This document shows, piece after piece, positions 15,993-23,073 of a DNA stretch of 23,516 nucleotides; within the stretch, counting starts at the first letter, position 1, and each line of letters begins with the position of its first letter. Made by a program: the position numbers and the translations under genes. The notes beneath the pieces were generated by a model. That model was given only the letters and a program-made list of their open reading frames with translations. It had not been told where the DNA came from and made no database searches. Origin of the DNA: a virus; the IMG/VR virus record IMGVR_UViG_3300031957_000860, positions 1 through 23,516 of that record, one strand, 5' to 3'.

Positions 15993-16552
15993 GATATTAT
16001 TGAATACCTTGTTCCTTTCTTTATTGGTTTAACTCTATGTGGATATAAAAAACAACTTGGCCAAATTATTAATCTACCTGGTTCAATCTCAACTTTTACT
16101 ATAAGCTTTCCTGTAGTAGGATTAAAAAATTCTAATTCACCTCCTTTGTAATCATTATTTAATAATAAAATAGCAGAAAGAATTCTTGGATTTTTTGAAA
16201 AATGATCTATATGAGTTTGATAAAGACCACCTTCTTGATATTTTAATATTTCTAAACTAGATATAGCAGACATTGATGTTCCTATTTCAGGAGAAACTTC
16301 TTTTGAATATTTTTCAAAATATTTTTTAAAAAATGAACTTAAATAATTACACCAATGAATTTTAGTTTTTGAATTACAATCCCATTCAGTTAGACTAAAA
16401 TTTTCAACATTTCGAATTTCTTTATTTACTATATTATCTTTACCAACTCCTGCTGATGTAAATTTTTGTTTTAATGAATATTTAATTATAGATGATATGT
16501 TTTCTACAGGCAAAGCATTATCGTATATCTTTATATAGCTTTCTAAATTCAT
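15980..16552 (-). CDS. 2OG-Fe(II) oxygenase, prolyl-4-hydroxylase-like (190 aa)
   Basis: The C-terminal half has the full P4H pattern: YQTHIDHFS with H114 and D116, ILLLNNDYKGGELEF, then WPSCFLYPHRVKP with H172, and R182 ten residues later in GTRYSIISW for 2-oxoglutarate binding. The N-terminal helical half (1-100) is like that of other P4H-type phage proteins. It is the first of three consecutive oxygenase genes. No Shine-Dalgarno precedes ATG 16552, and a candidate promoter at 16560-16587 would start transcription about one base before the ATG, allowing leaderless translation. It is AT-rich: 16321-16380 has 9 G or C in 60. Confidence 0.85.
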   Translation of the reverse strand: MNLESYIKIYDNALPVENISSIIKYSLKQKFTSAGVGKDNIVNKEIRNVENFSLTEWDCNSKTKIHWCNYLSSFFKKYFEKYSKEVSPEIGTSMSAISSLEILKYQEGGLYQTHIDHFSKNPRILSAILLLNNDYKGGELEFFNPTTGKLIVKVEIEPGRLIIWPSCFLYPHRVKPIKKGTRYSIISWAS

Positions 16553-16559
16553 AGAAATG

Positions 16560-16587
16560 AATATATATATAATTTTAAAAAAGTAAA
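16560..16587 (-). promoter_or_regulatory. Candidate promoter for the three-oxygenase block
   Basis: Reading the minus strand, TTTACT (16587-16582), a 16-base spacer and TATATT (16565-16560) resemble sigma70 boxes. The predicted start is near 16553, next to ATG 16552. The sequence lies in a 35-base gap, an unusual break in an otherwise overlapping gene string. The region is so AT-rich that chance matches are likely. Confidence 0.4.
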
Positions 16588-17079
16588 CTAGTTATTAGTT
16601 ATTTCTAAAGGAAATAATTGAGGACAATCAGTAAGGTTATAAATATATTCCATTACACTATCTGTGCTATTCCAAGAAGTAACAGCACTTATATTAATTG
16701 CTTCTAAAAATGCAACCATAGCTTTTACTTCAGCATCATTGTCATAATATTTGTCTGAATAATGTTTAAGATCTGCAATTAAATTATCTCTAGTCTCTGT
16801 TAATATAGCCTGTGCTTCACTTGCATCTGTGACATTTTTAGCTACATCAGGAGTAACACCATCATACTCTTGTTTATGAAAAACAGTTATATCGGCATAA
16901 TTAACTGTATCTCCACTTAAAGTAGCTATTGATTTAAGAACAGCAACTTTAAAATAATCAGCATCACTTACTTCTTTTGATACAAGACCTGCAGAAGTAC
17001 TTAACCAAAAATCTTTTTTAGCATCAGTAGGTGCTAATCTATAAAATTGATTATCTTGAAATATAAAATGTTTTGCCAT
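16588..17079 (-). CDS. Hypothetical protein after fibre genes (163 aa)
   Basis: It begins MAKHFIFQDNQFYRLAPTDA and has an aromatic, acidic composition with a helical C-terminal half (LIADLKHYSDKYYDNDAEVK). I do not recognise a characterised family. Small acidic proteins placed directly after fibre genes are sometimes fibre-assembly chaperones, but nothing in the sequence proves this. The start follows the Gly-rich fibre protein stop by two bases; GGGT upstream is only a weak ribosome site, so coupling to the fibre gene is likely. Confidence 0.65.
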   Translation of the reverse strand: MAKHFIFQDNQFYRLAPTDAKKDFWLSTSAGLVSKEVSDADYFKVAVLKSIATLSGDTVNYADITVFHKQEYDGVTPDVAKNVTDASEAQAILTETRDNLIADLKHYSDKYYDNDAEVKAMVAFLEAINISAVTSWNSTDSVMEYIYNLTDCPQLFPLEITNN

Positions 17080-17081
17080 GA

Positions 17082-17741
17082 TTACCCGTTATCAAAAATA
17101 TATAAGAAACCAGCTCCTCCAGCATTACCATTTCTATTAGTTCTTTGCATACCAACACCTCCAAGACCAAATCTACCAGTTATGTTTGGTATATTGGTAT
17201 CTGTAACATCAGCACTATTATTTGCGTTAGCATTAAAGGTTGTTAAAAATGTTCCTTGAGCAGCAGTTCCTGGGTTTCCAGGGTTACCAGGTGCTTGTTC
17301 AGGACCTGCATTTCCACCATTTCCACCGTTTAAAGTAATAAGATTAGCGACATTAGTTGCTCCTCCAGCAGCTCCAGCATTACCAGGAAGTGCTCTGTTT
17401 CCTCTAGCTCCAGGAGCTCCAACAGCATAAGGTTGTGAGAAAGGAGGAGTAATGCTATCAGTAAAAATACCTTGCACTCCGTATCCACCTGCTCCACCAT
17501 TCGTAGTATTTGGTCCAGAATTATCAACTCCCGCACCACCGCCTCCAGCTGAAGCAGCAAATATTGTAACTGTATTTCCATTACTAGTGTAAGTACCAGT
17601 AGCAGGACCAGTTGCGAATATTTTAGGTGTCATGACAGCGCCACCTGCACCAGATGAAGCTGTAATTACTCTTCCTGATGAATCAATAGTTACAGAAGAA
17701 GATGTAAAACTTCCTTTTGCTGATTTTATAATTCTTGGCAT
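17082..17741 (-). CDS. Gly-rich, partly collagen-like tail fibre/adhesin candidate (219 aa)
   Basis: After a beta-rich N-terminus (MPRIIKSAKGSFTSSSVTID) come a GGGGAG stretch (67-71 region) and Gly-rich blocks. Residues 108-127 and 139-163 are largely phased in triplets: GAP GAR GNR ALP GNA GAA, and GNG GNA GPE QAP GNP GNP. Proline falls in the third position, giving five X-Pro-Gly sites (P110, P119, P151, P154, P157). The C-terminus is Gly-rich and ends in a hydrophobic strand (GFLYIFDNG). Either short collagen-like segments or a polyglycine-II sandwich like that of glycine-rich phage adhesins (for example S16 gp38) would fit. It probably sits at a fibre tip and contacts the host. A strong AGGAGG ribosome site precedes ATG 17741. 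Confidence 0.65.
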   Translation of the reverse strand: MPRIIKSAKGSFTSSSVTIDSSGRVITASSGAGGAVMTPKIFATGPATGTYTSNGNTVTIFAASAGGGGAGVDNSGPNTTNGGAGGYGVQGIFTDSITPPFSQPYAVGAPGARGNRALPGNAGAAGGATNVANLITLNGGNGGNAGPEQAPGNPGNPGTAAQGTFLTTFNANANNSADVTDTNIPNITGRFGLGGVGMQRTNRNGNAGGAGFLYIFDNG

Positions 17742-17765
17742 TGTTTTCTTTCCTCCTAAAATTTA

Positions 17766-18125
17766 CTAGTCAACCATTTCTACGTAAGAAACATGAAAAG
17801 CTAAATCGTTAGCAGCACCAGCTGTAACAGCAATTAAATCTGTTTCATCTAAATAGATAGGTCTTGCAATTAAATCTAATGTTGAATCTGCAGGTACAGA
17901 AATTGTACTTGCGATTTTATAATAAGTTGAACCATTGTCATTACTAATTTCTACTGTTGCGTCAACAGCATTAGTTCCGTCAATGTTTGCTAATAATATT
18001 GTATCAATTCTTACTGCAGTTTCTGCAGGTACATCAATCATAGTAGTTCTGTTTGTATCAGCTAAACTACCCATAGCATTTTTGGGTGTGATTGTTGCTA
18101 TATTTACGAGATTCGGTGTTGCCAT
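17766..18125 (-). CDS. Small beta-sandwich structural protein (119 aa)
   Basis: It starts MATPNLVNIATITPKNAMGS. Strands rich in Thr, Val and Ala (AETAVRIDTILLANIDGT, then ATVEISNDNGSTYYKIAS) and the end FHVSYVEMVD indicate a beta-sandwich. I know similar proteins from marine podoviruses beside fibre genes, where they may be fibre or neck components. Strand order resembles the 109-residue protein at 11822-12151. Ribosome site AAGGAG lies upstream of ATG 18125. Confidence 0.65.
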   Translation of the reverse strand: MATPNLVNIATITPKNAMGSLADTNRTTMIDVPAETAVRIDTILLANIDGTNAVDATVEISNDNGSTYYKIASTISVPADSTLDLIARPIYLDETDLIAVTAGAANDLAFHVSYVEMVD

Positions 18126-18144
18126 TTTTTATTCTCCTTCTAGA

Positions 18145-19005
18145 TTAATACCCGAAAACCATGGAAAAGACAATACCTTTTCCATCAGTAGTTACGATTT
18201 GTGTTGAGCTTGATGTAGCATTAGTTACTTTTGCTCTACCAGTGCCATTTGGAGCTACAGTTATATCTCCATTAGCGGCATCTGTAATAGTAACAGATCC
18301 AGAGTTTGTTCCGCTATTTGTGTTTAAAATTAAATCTGTTGCACCGCCTGTTGTTACAGTTAGTGTTCCAGCACCATTTGAAGTTAAAACAGCTGCTGCA
18401 CCATTATCTCCAACTTTTACCGTGTCTGCTCCAAGAACAACATCTCCAGTTCCATTTGGAATAATATCAATATCTGCATTAGAAGTTGAAACTATATCAT
18501 TTCCATTAACATCTAAATTACCACCTAGTTGAGGTGAAGTATCATCAACAACTGCACTAATTCCAGTTCCAATTGCTAGTGTATCTATATCAGGATTTGT
18601 TCCATCATTTGCTGTTGCAAAAACAATTTTATCACCTTTATCACCAGCTGCAAAAGTAAATGAATCTCCTGAACCAGAAGCATATTTAAATTGTACAGTG
18701 TGTGATCCTGAAGTTGAATTTCTTAAAAAATAAAAAGTTTGAACATCAATTGGAATTGTAACAATTTGATTTCCTGAAATAGTTCCTGTAAACTCAATCA
18801 TTCTGTGTGCAAGTTCTGCACCAGTAGATCCATCACTAACTGATAGAGCAGTTGTTTGTGCTCCACCTGCAATACTTTTTGCGATGTAACCACCAGAAAT
18901 TTGTTCTACTAATGATAAATTGGTATTAGTTTTAGTTCCCCATGTTCCAGCGTTTTCACCAGTTGCCTGAAGTTCTATTCCTAAAGGTGTATATGTTGAT
19001 GCCAT
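18145..19005 (-). CDS. Tail fibre-like protein (286 aa)
   Basis: The N-terminus carries GENAGTWGTKTNTNLSLVEQ (16-35), a widespread virion-attachment motif in marine phage fibre proteins. The C-terminal half is built of short beta repeats: PNGTG occurs twice (in IDIIPNGTGDVVLG and ITVAPNGTGRAKV), as does a D.I.....G pattern typical of trimeric beta-helical shafts. No collagen-like triplets or catalytic domain are seen. It is probably an adhesion or shaft subunit. The ribosome site AGGAGA overlaps the upstream stop. Confidence 0.75.
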   Translation of the reverse strand: MASTYTPLGIELQATGENAGTWGTKTNTNLSLVEQISGGYIAKSIAGGAQTTALSVSDGSTGAELAHRMIEFTGTISGNQIVTIPIDVQTFYFLRNSTSGSHTVQFKYASGSGDSFTFAAGDKGDKIVFATANDGTNPDIDTLAIGTGISAVVDDTSPQLGGNLDVNGNDIVSTSNADIDIIPNGTGDVVLGADTVKVGDNGAAAVLTSNGAGTLTVTTGGATDLILNTNSGTNSGSVTITDAANGDITVAPNGTGRAKVTNATSSSTQIVTTDGKGIVFSMVFGY

Positions 19006-19016
19006 AAATTTTTCTC

Positions 19017-20369
19017 CTATGCGACGTCACTATAACTCGTATTTGAGCCAGTTGCAACATCAGAATAAGTATCATTTGATCCTGTTGTTACATTACTATA
19101 ACTGGTATTTGATCCAGTTGCAACATTCGAATAAGTATCATTCGATCCCGTTGAAACGCTTGTATACGATGTATTTGAACCAGTGTCAATATTAGTGTAA
19201 CGTTCTATTCCAAGTAATCCTACACTTGATGTAATTTGATCTAAACTTAATCCAACAACGTCTGCTGGAGATATAGAGCCAACACTTGTTGTTGCAGCTA
19301 TACCAGATATACCAACAACGTCCGCTGGAGATATAGAGCCAACACTTGCAGTTGCAGAAACACCAGTTAAATCAATTAAAGATATTGGCCCAATTTCTAG
19401 TGTTCCTAAACTAGTTGTTGCTTCAATACCTGTTATCTCTGCAGGTCCAAATTCTAAACCTAGTGTACCAACATTTGTTGTTGCAGCCACACCACTAATT
19501 GCAGCAGGACCAAATTCTAAACCTAGTGTTCCTTGACTTACAGTAGCATCTAATCCAGTAACAGCAGCTGTTGGACTAATTACAAAATCTACGCTACCAA
19601 CATTTGTTGTTGCTTCTTGACCAGATATACCAACTACATCTGCTGGAGATATTGACCCTACACTTGCAGTTGCAGCAACACCTACTAAACTTATAACTTG
19701 ATTTGGAGATTCACCCCAAGAGTTATCGCCCCAAGCATCTCTACCCCAACCAACTAAAGTTCCTGCGTATGATAATGTTGGTGTTGCAAAAGTAGATTCT
19801 ACACCTGAAACATTTATACCTAAACCAATACCAAGACTTCCTACCTGTCCTGTCATTTTAAATGCAGGACCTACTTCTAGTAAATATGTAAATACTGGAG
19901 TTATACTCCCTATTGAAGCAGTTGCCTCTATACCAGAAAGAGATACAGTTTCATCTGCTCCTTCACCCCAATCAGCTTGGTTCCATGATAATCTACCCCA
20001 ACCTGTTTCATTAAATTCTTCTGAATCACCTAAAGAAACAGATGCTGATTGACCTGAAAGAATTACAAGAGTACTAATTCCTAAATCACCCAAACTAGAT
20101 GTTGCTTCAACACCAGTTAAATCTGCTAATATAAATTGAGCAGCTGTTACTGTTCCTACGGAAGATGTTGCGGAAAGACCTGTTGGTTCAACAGAATATT
20201 CTACACCCCAACCAGAGTTTCCCCATTGTTGTCTACCCCATCCTTCTAAATTAAATGATTGTGGTGTACCTAAAGCAGAAGCTGATGCAGGTGCAGTAAG
20301 TGATACACTTATTACATCATCTTGCCACTCGTTTGATCCCCAAGTGTTATTACCCCAGGTAGATGCCAT
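19017..20369 (-). CDS. Tandem-repeat virion protein with GWGR.xW motifs and TGSN repeats (450 aa)
   Basis: Three repeat types are visible. First, Trp-Gly motifs at 4-15 (TWGNNTWGSNEW), 43-55 (GWGRQQWGNSGWG), 123-135 (GWGRLSWNQADWG) and 207-219 (GWGRDAWGDNSWG). Second, a central set of G(I/V)xATxSxGS strands, for example ISGVAATTNVGTLGLEFGPA, repeating about every 20 residues. Third, five 11-residue units of the type YSNVATGSNTS from 391 to the C-terminus plus a partial sixth. I recognise this combined architecture from marine phage structural proteins. It probably forms an extended beta-rich shaft or fibre; the exact role is unknown. Translation starts at ATG 20369 behind a self-complementary ribosome site (20370-20384). 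Confidence 0.75.
   Translation of the reverse strand: MASTWGNNTWGSNEWQDDVISVSLTAPASASALGTPQSFNLEGWGRQQWGNSGWGVEYSVEPTGLSATSSVGTVTAAQFILADLTGVEATSSLGDLGISTLVILSGQSASVSLGDSEEFNETGWGRLSWNQADWGEGADETVSLSGIEATASIGSITPVFTYLLEVGPAFKMTGQVGSLGIGLGINVSGVESTFATPTLSYAGTLVGWGRDAWGDNSWGESPNQVISLVGVAATASVGSISPADVVGISGQEATTNVGSVDFVISPTAAVTGLDATVSQGTLGLEFGPAAISGVAATTNVGTLGLEFGPAEITGIEATTSLGTLEIGPISLIDLTGVSATASVGSISPADVVGISGIAATTSVGSISPADVVGLSLDQITSSVGLLGIERYTNIDTGSNTSYTSVSTGSNDTYSNVATGSNTSYSNVTTGSNDTYSDVATGSNTSYSDVA
19020..19199 (-). repeat. In-frame 33-bp tandem repeats in a 66-bp higher-order unit
   Basis: These encode the C-terminal TGSN repeats. Units alternate between TGSNTS and TGSNDT types, so the DNA pattern repeats about every 66 bases; for example CCAGTTGCAACAT recurs 66 bases apart. 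Copies are diverged mostly at third positions. Confidence 0.8.
19252..19348 (-). repeat. Near-identical 60-bp offset direct repeat in the 450-aa gene
   Basis: CCAACAACGT(C/T)..GCTGGAGATATAGAGCC occurs at 19252 and again at 19312 with one mismatch over 37 bases, and a more diverged copy starts near 19630. It encodes the ATxSVGSISPADVVG element. The near-identity of the first two copies suggests a recent duplication or gene conversion. Confidence 0.75.
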
Positions 20370-20384
20370 AAGGAGGTCCTCCTT
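20370..20384 (-). promoter_or_regulatory. Self-complementary ribosome binding site
   Basis: AAGGAGG (20370-20376), a central T and CCTCCTT (20378-20384) form a perfect 7-bp inverted repeat that fills the whole space between the 145- and 450-residue genes. On the mRNA a full Shine-Dalgarno is followed by its own anti-Shine-Dalgarno just before ATG 20369. The one-base centre is too tight for a full hairpin, but a shorter stem or intermolecular pairing is possible. Confidence 0.6.
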
Positions 20385-20820
20385 ACGCTATACGAATGAT
20401 TGCGTTGCTTGCGTCTGCTGTTGGAAATTGAATTGTAAATGTTCCAGAAGAAACTGTTTTGTCACCACCAAATGCGATAACTGCAACAGCTTTGTCAGAT
20501 TGTGAAGAATTATAAATTAATGCACCATTTGCTGTAAATGATGCTGAAGTATAACTCACGTCTGCAAAATCACAAAATGCAGTTGTTCCAGAAGTTGTTG
20601 GCGTAACACTTGTTAAAGTAGCTCCTCCTGCAGTATATGCAGTTCCAGATGAATTAGTTATTTCGTTTGAAGTTCCGTATGCTGTAGTGCCTGCACCTAA
20701 AGATGCTGAACTTGTAAATAAAGCTATTTTAAAAGTATTTCCACTTGTAGCTGTAAAGTTGTGTGTTCCAACTAAAATTTCTTGTTTAAAACTTGTACAA
20801 ATTGCCGATGTTATTGCCAT
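20383..20820 (-). CDS. Conserved virion structural protein (145 aa)
   Basis: The N-terminus MAITSAICTSFKQEILVGTH and the pattern FKIALFTSSASLGAGTTAYG ... GALIYNSSQSDKAV belong to a family common in marine phages and described only as structural. The Gly/Thr/Ser-rich beta content and the position between adaptor and fibre genes suggest a neck, tail or fibre-base protein. No catalytic motif or membrane segment is present. ATG 20820 has ribosome site TAGGAG, formed from the stop codon of the upstream gene. Confidence 0.75.
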   Translation of the reverse strand: MAITSAICTSFKQEILVGTHNFTATSGNTFKIALFTSSASLGAGTTAYGTSNEITNSSGTAYTAGGATLTSVTPTTSGTTAFCDFADVSYTSASFTANGALIYNSSQSDKAVAVIAFGGDKTVSSGTFTIQFPTADASNAIIRIA

Positions 20821-20830
20821 AATTTAACTC

Positions 20831-21535
20831 CTACGGGTTTGCCGAGGTTACTGGTATACGAACAGCGCCATCAGTATAGTCATCTCTTCGTCTTCTACCA
20901 ACTTGCTCGTTAGCAAACTTCTGTACCTCTTGTTTATATTTATTTTCATATAATGTCAACATGTCTATCGGACCTTTTAAAAATGAATATGCCTCTGATA
21001 GACAGCAATATAAAAGCCCATTTGGAAAGTTAAGACTAATATAATTAGTGCCATCACCCTCTAATAATGCTGGCGCCGCATTATAATGAACTCTAAATGA
21101 ATAGGTAGCATCAGGAACAGGTGCAAACATCATTCTTCCAGATGTAGTATCAGATTCTCCTGTAGCACCACCAAACATAGCGTAGTATTTTGGCTGTCCT
21201 CTTTTAGCTGATTCGGTTGATGAAACATATTCTTGTAAGTATGTGACATCTTTTTTCTCTAACCAAACATTAGGACCAGTTGTAGCTGATGTTGAATCAT
21301 AAACTTGTATACCTCTTATAAAGACAGCACCTGCTGGAGCATTTATTGATTCTTGACCTACAACTAAATTACCTGTTTGTTGTTTTCTGTCAGCATCAAT
21401 CGGCACATCTCTAAATATTCTATATTGTGCATTTAATATTATATTTTCTAAAACAGAATCTGATAAAACAGTAGAGTCTGTTTCAGTATAACTTTTTATT
21501 TGAGTTTTTAACCCTGATGCACTTAAACCTGCCAT
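20831..21535 (-). CDS. Phage adaptor protein (SU10-adaptor/gp11-like, 234 aa)
   Basis: The N-terminal helical part (VLSDSVLENIILNAQYRIFR) is followed by beta strands (NLVVGQESINAPAGAVFIRG), a QPKYYAMFGG strand, MMFAPVPDATYSFRVHYNAA, and a C-terminal helical bundle (LLYCCLSEAYSFLKGPIDML). This order is that of the head-tail adaptor/tail tubular A family (T7 gp11, P22 gp4, SU10 adaptor). Such proteins form a ring under the portal and connect to the nozzle. It parallels the 250-residue protein at 22313-23065 in layout. The start is in a TAATG overlap. The C-terminus is basic (GRRRRDDY). Confidence 0.75.
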   Translation of the reverse strand: MAGLSASGLKTQIKSYTETDSTVLSDSVLENIILNAQYRIFRDVPIDADRKQQTGNLVVGQESINAPAGAVFIRGIQVYDSTSATTGPNVWLEKKDVTYLQEYVSSTESAKRGQPKYYAMFGGATGESDTTSGRMMFAPVPDATYSFRVHYNAAPALLEGDGTNYISLNFPNGLLYCCLSEAYSFLKGPIDMLTLYENKYKQEVQKFANEQVGRRRRDDYTDGAVRIPVTSANP

Positions 21536-21696
21536 TATTCAATCCTCGCTAGTTCTCTACATTTAGGACAACGATGTTTATATTTATTGTGTTCATCACA
21601 ATAGCCTTTTTTAACTTCTTCATACATAGTAAGATGTGGGTCCTGTTTTTCAGGTTTAAATATATTTTTTATCCAATTCCAAATTTTATTTATCAT
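21535..21696 (-). CDS. Mini-protein with CxxH/CPKC zinc-knuckle pattern (53 aa)
   Basis: I chose ATG 21696, which overlaps the upstream stop as ATGA; a start 30 bases further upstream would lie inside the neighbour's end. The sequence opens with an amphipathic aromatic helix (MINKIWNWIKNIF), which could touch a membrane or protein surface. The C-terminal half carries C33-x2-H36 and C43-x2-C46 (YCDEHNKY ... RCPKC), a plausible single zinc site. Function is unknown. It is placed between virion genes and could be an assembly or regulatory factor. Confidence 0.7.
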   Translation of the reverse strand: MINKIWNWIKNIFKPEKQDPHLTMYEEVKKGYCDEHNKYKHRCPKCRELARIE

Positions 21697-22313
21697 GCTT
21701 CTATTGTTATGGGTCCTACTGAACAACCATAACCTCCTCCTTTTATACCACCAGTTGTAGCAGTATCTGAATTAACTGTAAAGAAGAAGAAATTTGAAAC
21801 AAAATAATCAGATGTACCTCTTCCTGGATTTCCGTCTCCTGTATCAGGAATATATTTTCCTGTTGTAACAGCATATCCTGAACCTTGACCTATTTGTGCA
21901 CCTGTTATTCCATCAAAATTAGGAATTGTTGCGTAAGCAAAAACAGGATTACTTGCTGTACCTGTTCCTGGTGAAATTGTTGGGGGTCCTCTAAATAAAT
22001 ATGTTGTTCCATTTGTTAAACCGTGTCCAGGTGAAAATACATTTATAATTCCTGATCCTGCAGCATATGTTTCAAAACCATCTTGTGCTATCATTACAGT
22101 TGTAATTGGTTCTGTTCTATCTGGTCTTACTTGTAATAATGCAATACCATCTCCACCTGCTGGTTTTGGTTCTAATTGAGGTTGTTTTGGTTCAAACTCT
22201 GTGTAGTGAACAAATGAACCATTCCATTCTCTAACCATTTCTCTATACGGAAACTCCATACCAGACCTGTCTGATATTGCTTTTGCATGTTTTCCTGTTG
22301 CATACTTTGACAT
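21693..22313 (-). CDS. Conserved head-tail region protein with degenerate zinc-ribbon-like start (206 aa)
   Basis: The start YATGKHAKAISDRSGMEFPY, continuing REMVREWNGSFVHYTEFEPK, is a well-conserved marine phage motif. In related phage proteins I recall a CDRSGF-type sequence followed by an EWNG element and a PxHPQ element; here ISDRSGM and KQPQL suggest that the metal-binding cysteines are lost. The rest is Gly/Pro/Thr-rich and beta-like, ending GGGYGCSVGPITIEA. The role is structural by position between the two adaptors. Stop and next start overlap as ATGA. Confidence 0.7.
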   Translation of the reverse strand: MSKYATGKHAKAISDRSGMEFPYREMVREWNGSFVHYTEFEPKQPQLEPKPAGGDGIALLQVRPDRTEPITTVMIAQDGFETYAAGSGIINVFSPGHGLTNGTTYLFRGPPTISPGTGTASNPVFAYATIPNFDGITGAQIGQGSGYAVTTGKYIPDTGDGNPGRGTSDYFVSNFFFFTVNSDTATTGGIKGGGYGCSVGPITIEA

Positions 22314-23065
22314 TATGTTCCTGGGTAATAAGCTTTTGGTGTTATATGTGTACTTGAAGCTGAACCATCTTCTGCAAGTGCTCTTGCTAATTCATCTTCA
22401 TAATATAATTTCATTTGTTGAACTAGTTGTGGTGCATATTTTTGTGATAAATAAAAAGCAAGTCCAGCTGTCATACAAGGTACAAATCTAAATGGTACAT
22501 CTGTTGCATTTGTATAATCACCAACATCTTGTATTCTTTTTATATAATAAAAATGTAGGTCTTTAGATGCATTTGTAGAATCTGGTGTTGGGTAAACATG
22601 TATTCTAACTTTATCAATAAATCTTTCTACCCAATATTGATTAGGTGTACCTTGTGAAAGTTTATTAGAAAAACCTGCATAAGTAGATCTATCTACTTTT
22701 GTCATCGGTGAGTCTGATTGAGTAGTTTGAGTTCTATTATTTCTTAATTGTGCTTCAAGAACATCGGACATGCCATAGATTCCATTAGTAGGTGTAGTCG
22801 TTGCAGAAGTTCCATCACTACTAGCTCTAAAAAAATCATAGTCTGACTGACCTTGAATTAAATCAAGATTAGTTTCGTCTATTTCCCAATAGTGAATACC
22901 TCTATTACCCCATTCTTGAAATAAAATATTAAGAGATCTTCTAGCTGATTTAAGTTGATAACCTGCTACAGAATTTAATCCAATACGTTCAAAAGCATCT
23001 TCTATTATTTCTTCAATAGAAAAAGTTTTATCGAACGTTGTAGTTCCCGAAGTAGTATTAGCCAT
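22313..23065 (-). CDS. Head-tail adaptor / tail accessory protein, P22 gp4 / T7 gp11-like (250 aa)
   Basis: The N-terminal helix-turn-helix IIEDAFERIGLNSVAGYQLK (20-39), followed by SARRSLNILFQEWGNRGIHY, is typical of this family. QGQSDYDF, then TPNQYWVERFIDKVRIHVYP, then VPCMTAGLAFYLSQKYAPQL and a helical C-terminus complete the pattern. The protein is expected to form a dodecameric ring between portal and tail tube. It belongs to the minus-strand late operon, and its stop is at the start of the 206-residue gene. With the 234-residue protein it forms a pair of probably paralogous adaptors. Confidence 0.75.
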   Translation of the reverse strand: MANTTSGTTTFDKTFSIEEIIEDAFERIGLNSVAGYQLKSARRSLNILFQEWGNRGIHYWEIDETNLDLIQGQSDYDFFRASSDGTSATTTPTNGIYGMSDVLEAQLRNNRTQTTQSDSPMTKVDRSTYAGFSNKLSQGTPNQYWVERFIDKVRIHVYPTPDSTNASKDLHFYYIKRIQDVGDYTNATDVPFRFVPCMTAGLAFYLSQKYAPQLVQQMKLYYEDELARALAEDGSASSTHITPKAYYPGT

Positions 23066-23073
23066 TTAAAATC

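Noticed and set aside
17330-17581. Leu-rich frame on the minus strand inside the Gly-rich fibre gene
   Set aside because: It is a shifted-frame shadow of Gly/Ala codons, without start context of its own.
19020-19199. Regular ~33-base repeats resembling a CRISPR array
   Set aside because: The units are in frame within a protein, diverged at third codon positions, have no unique spacers, and lie in a phage fibre-type gene.
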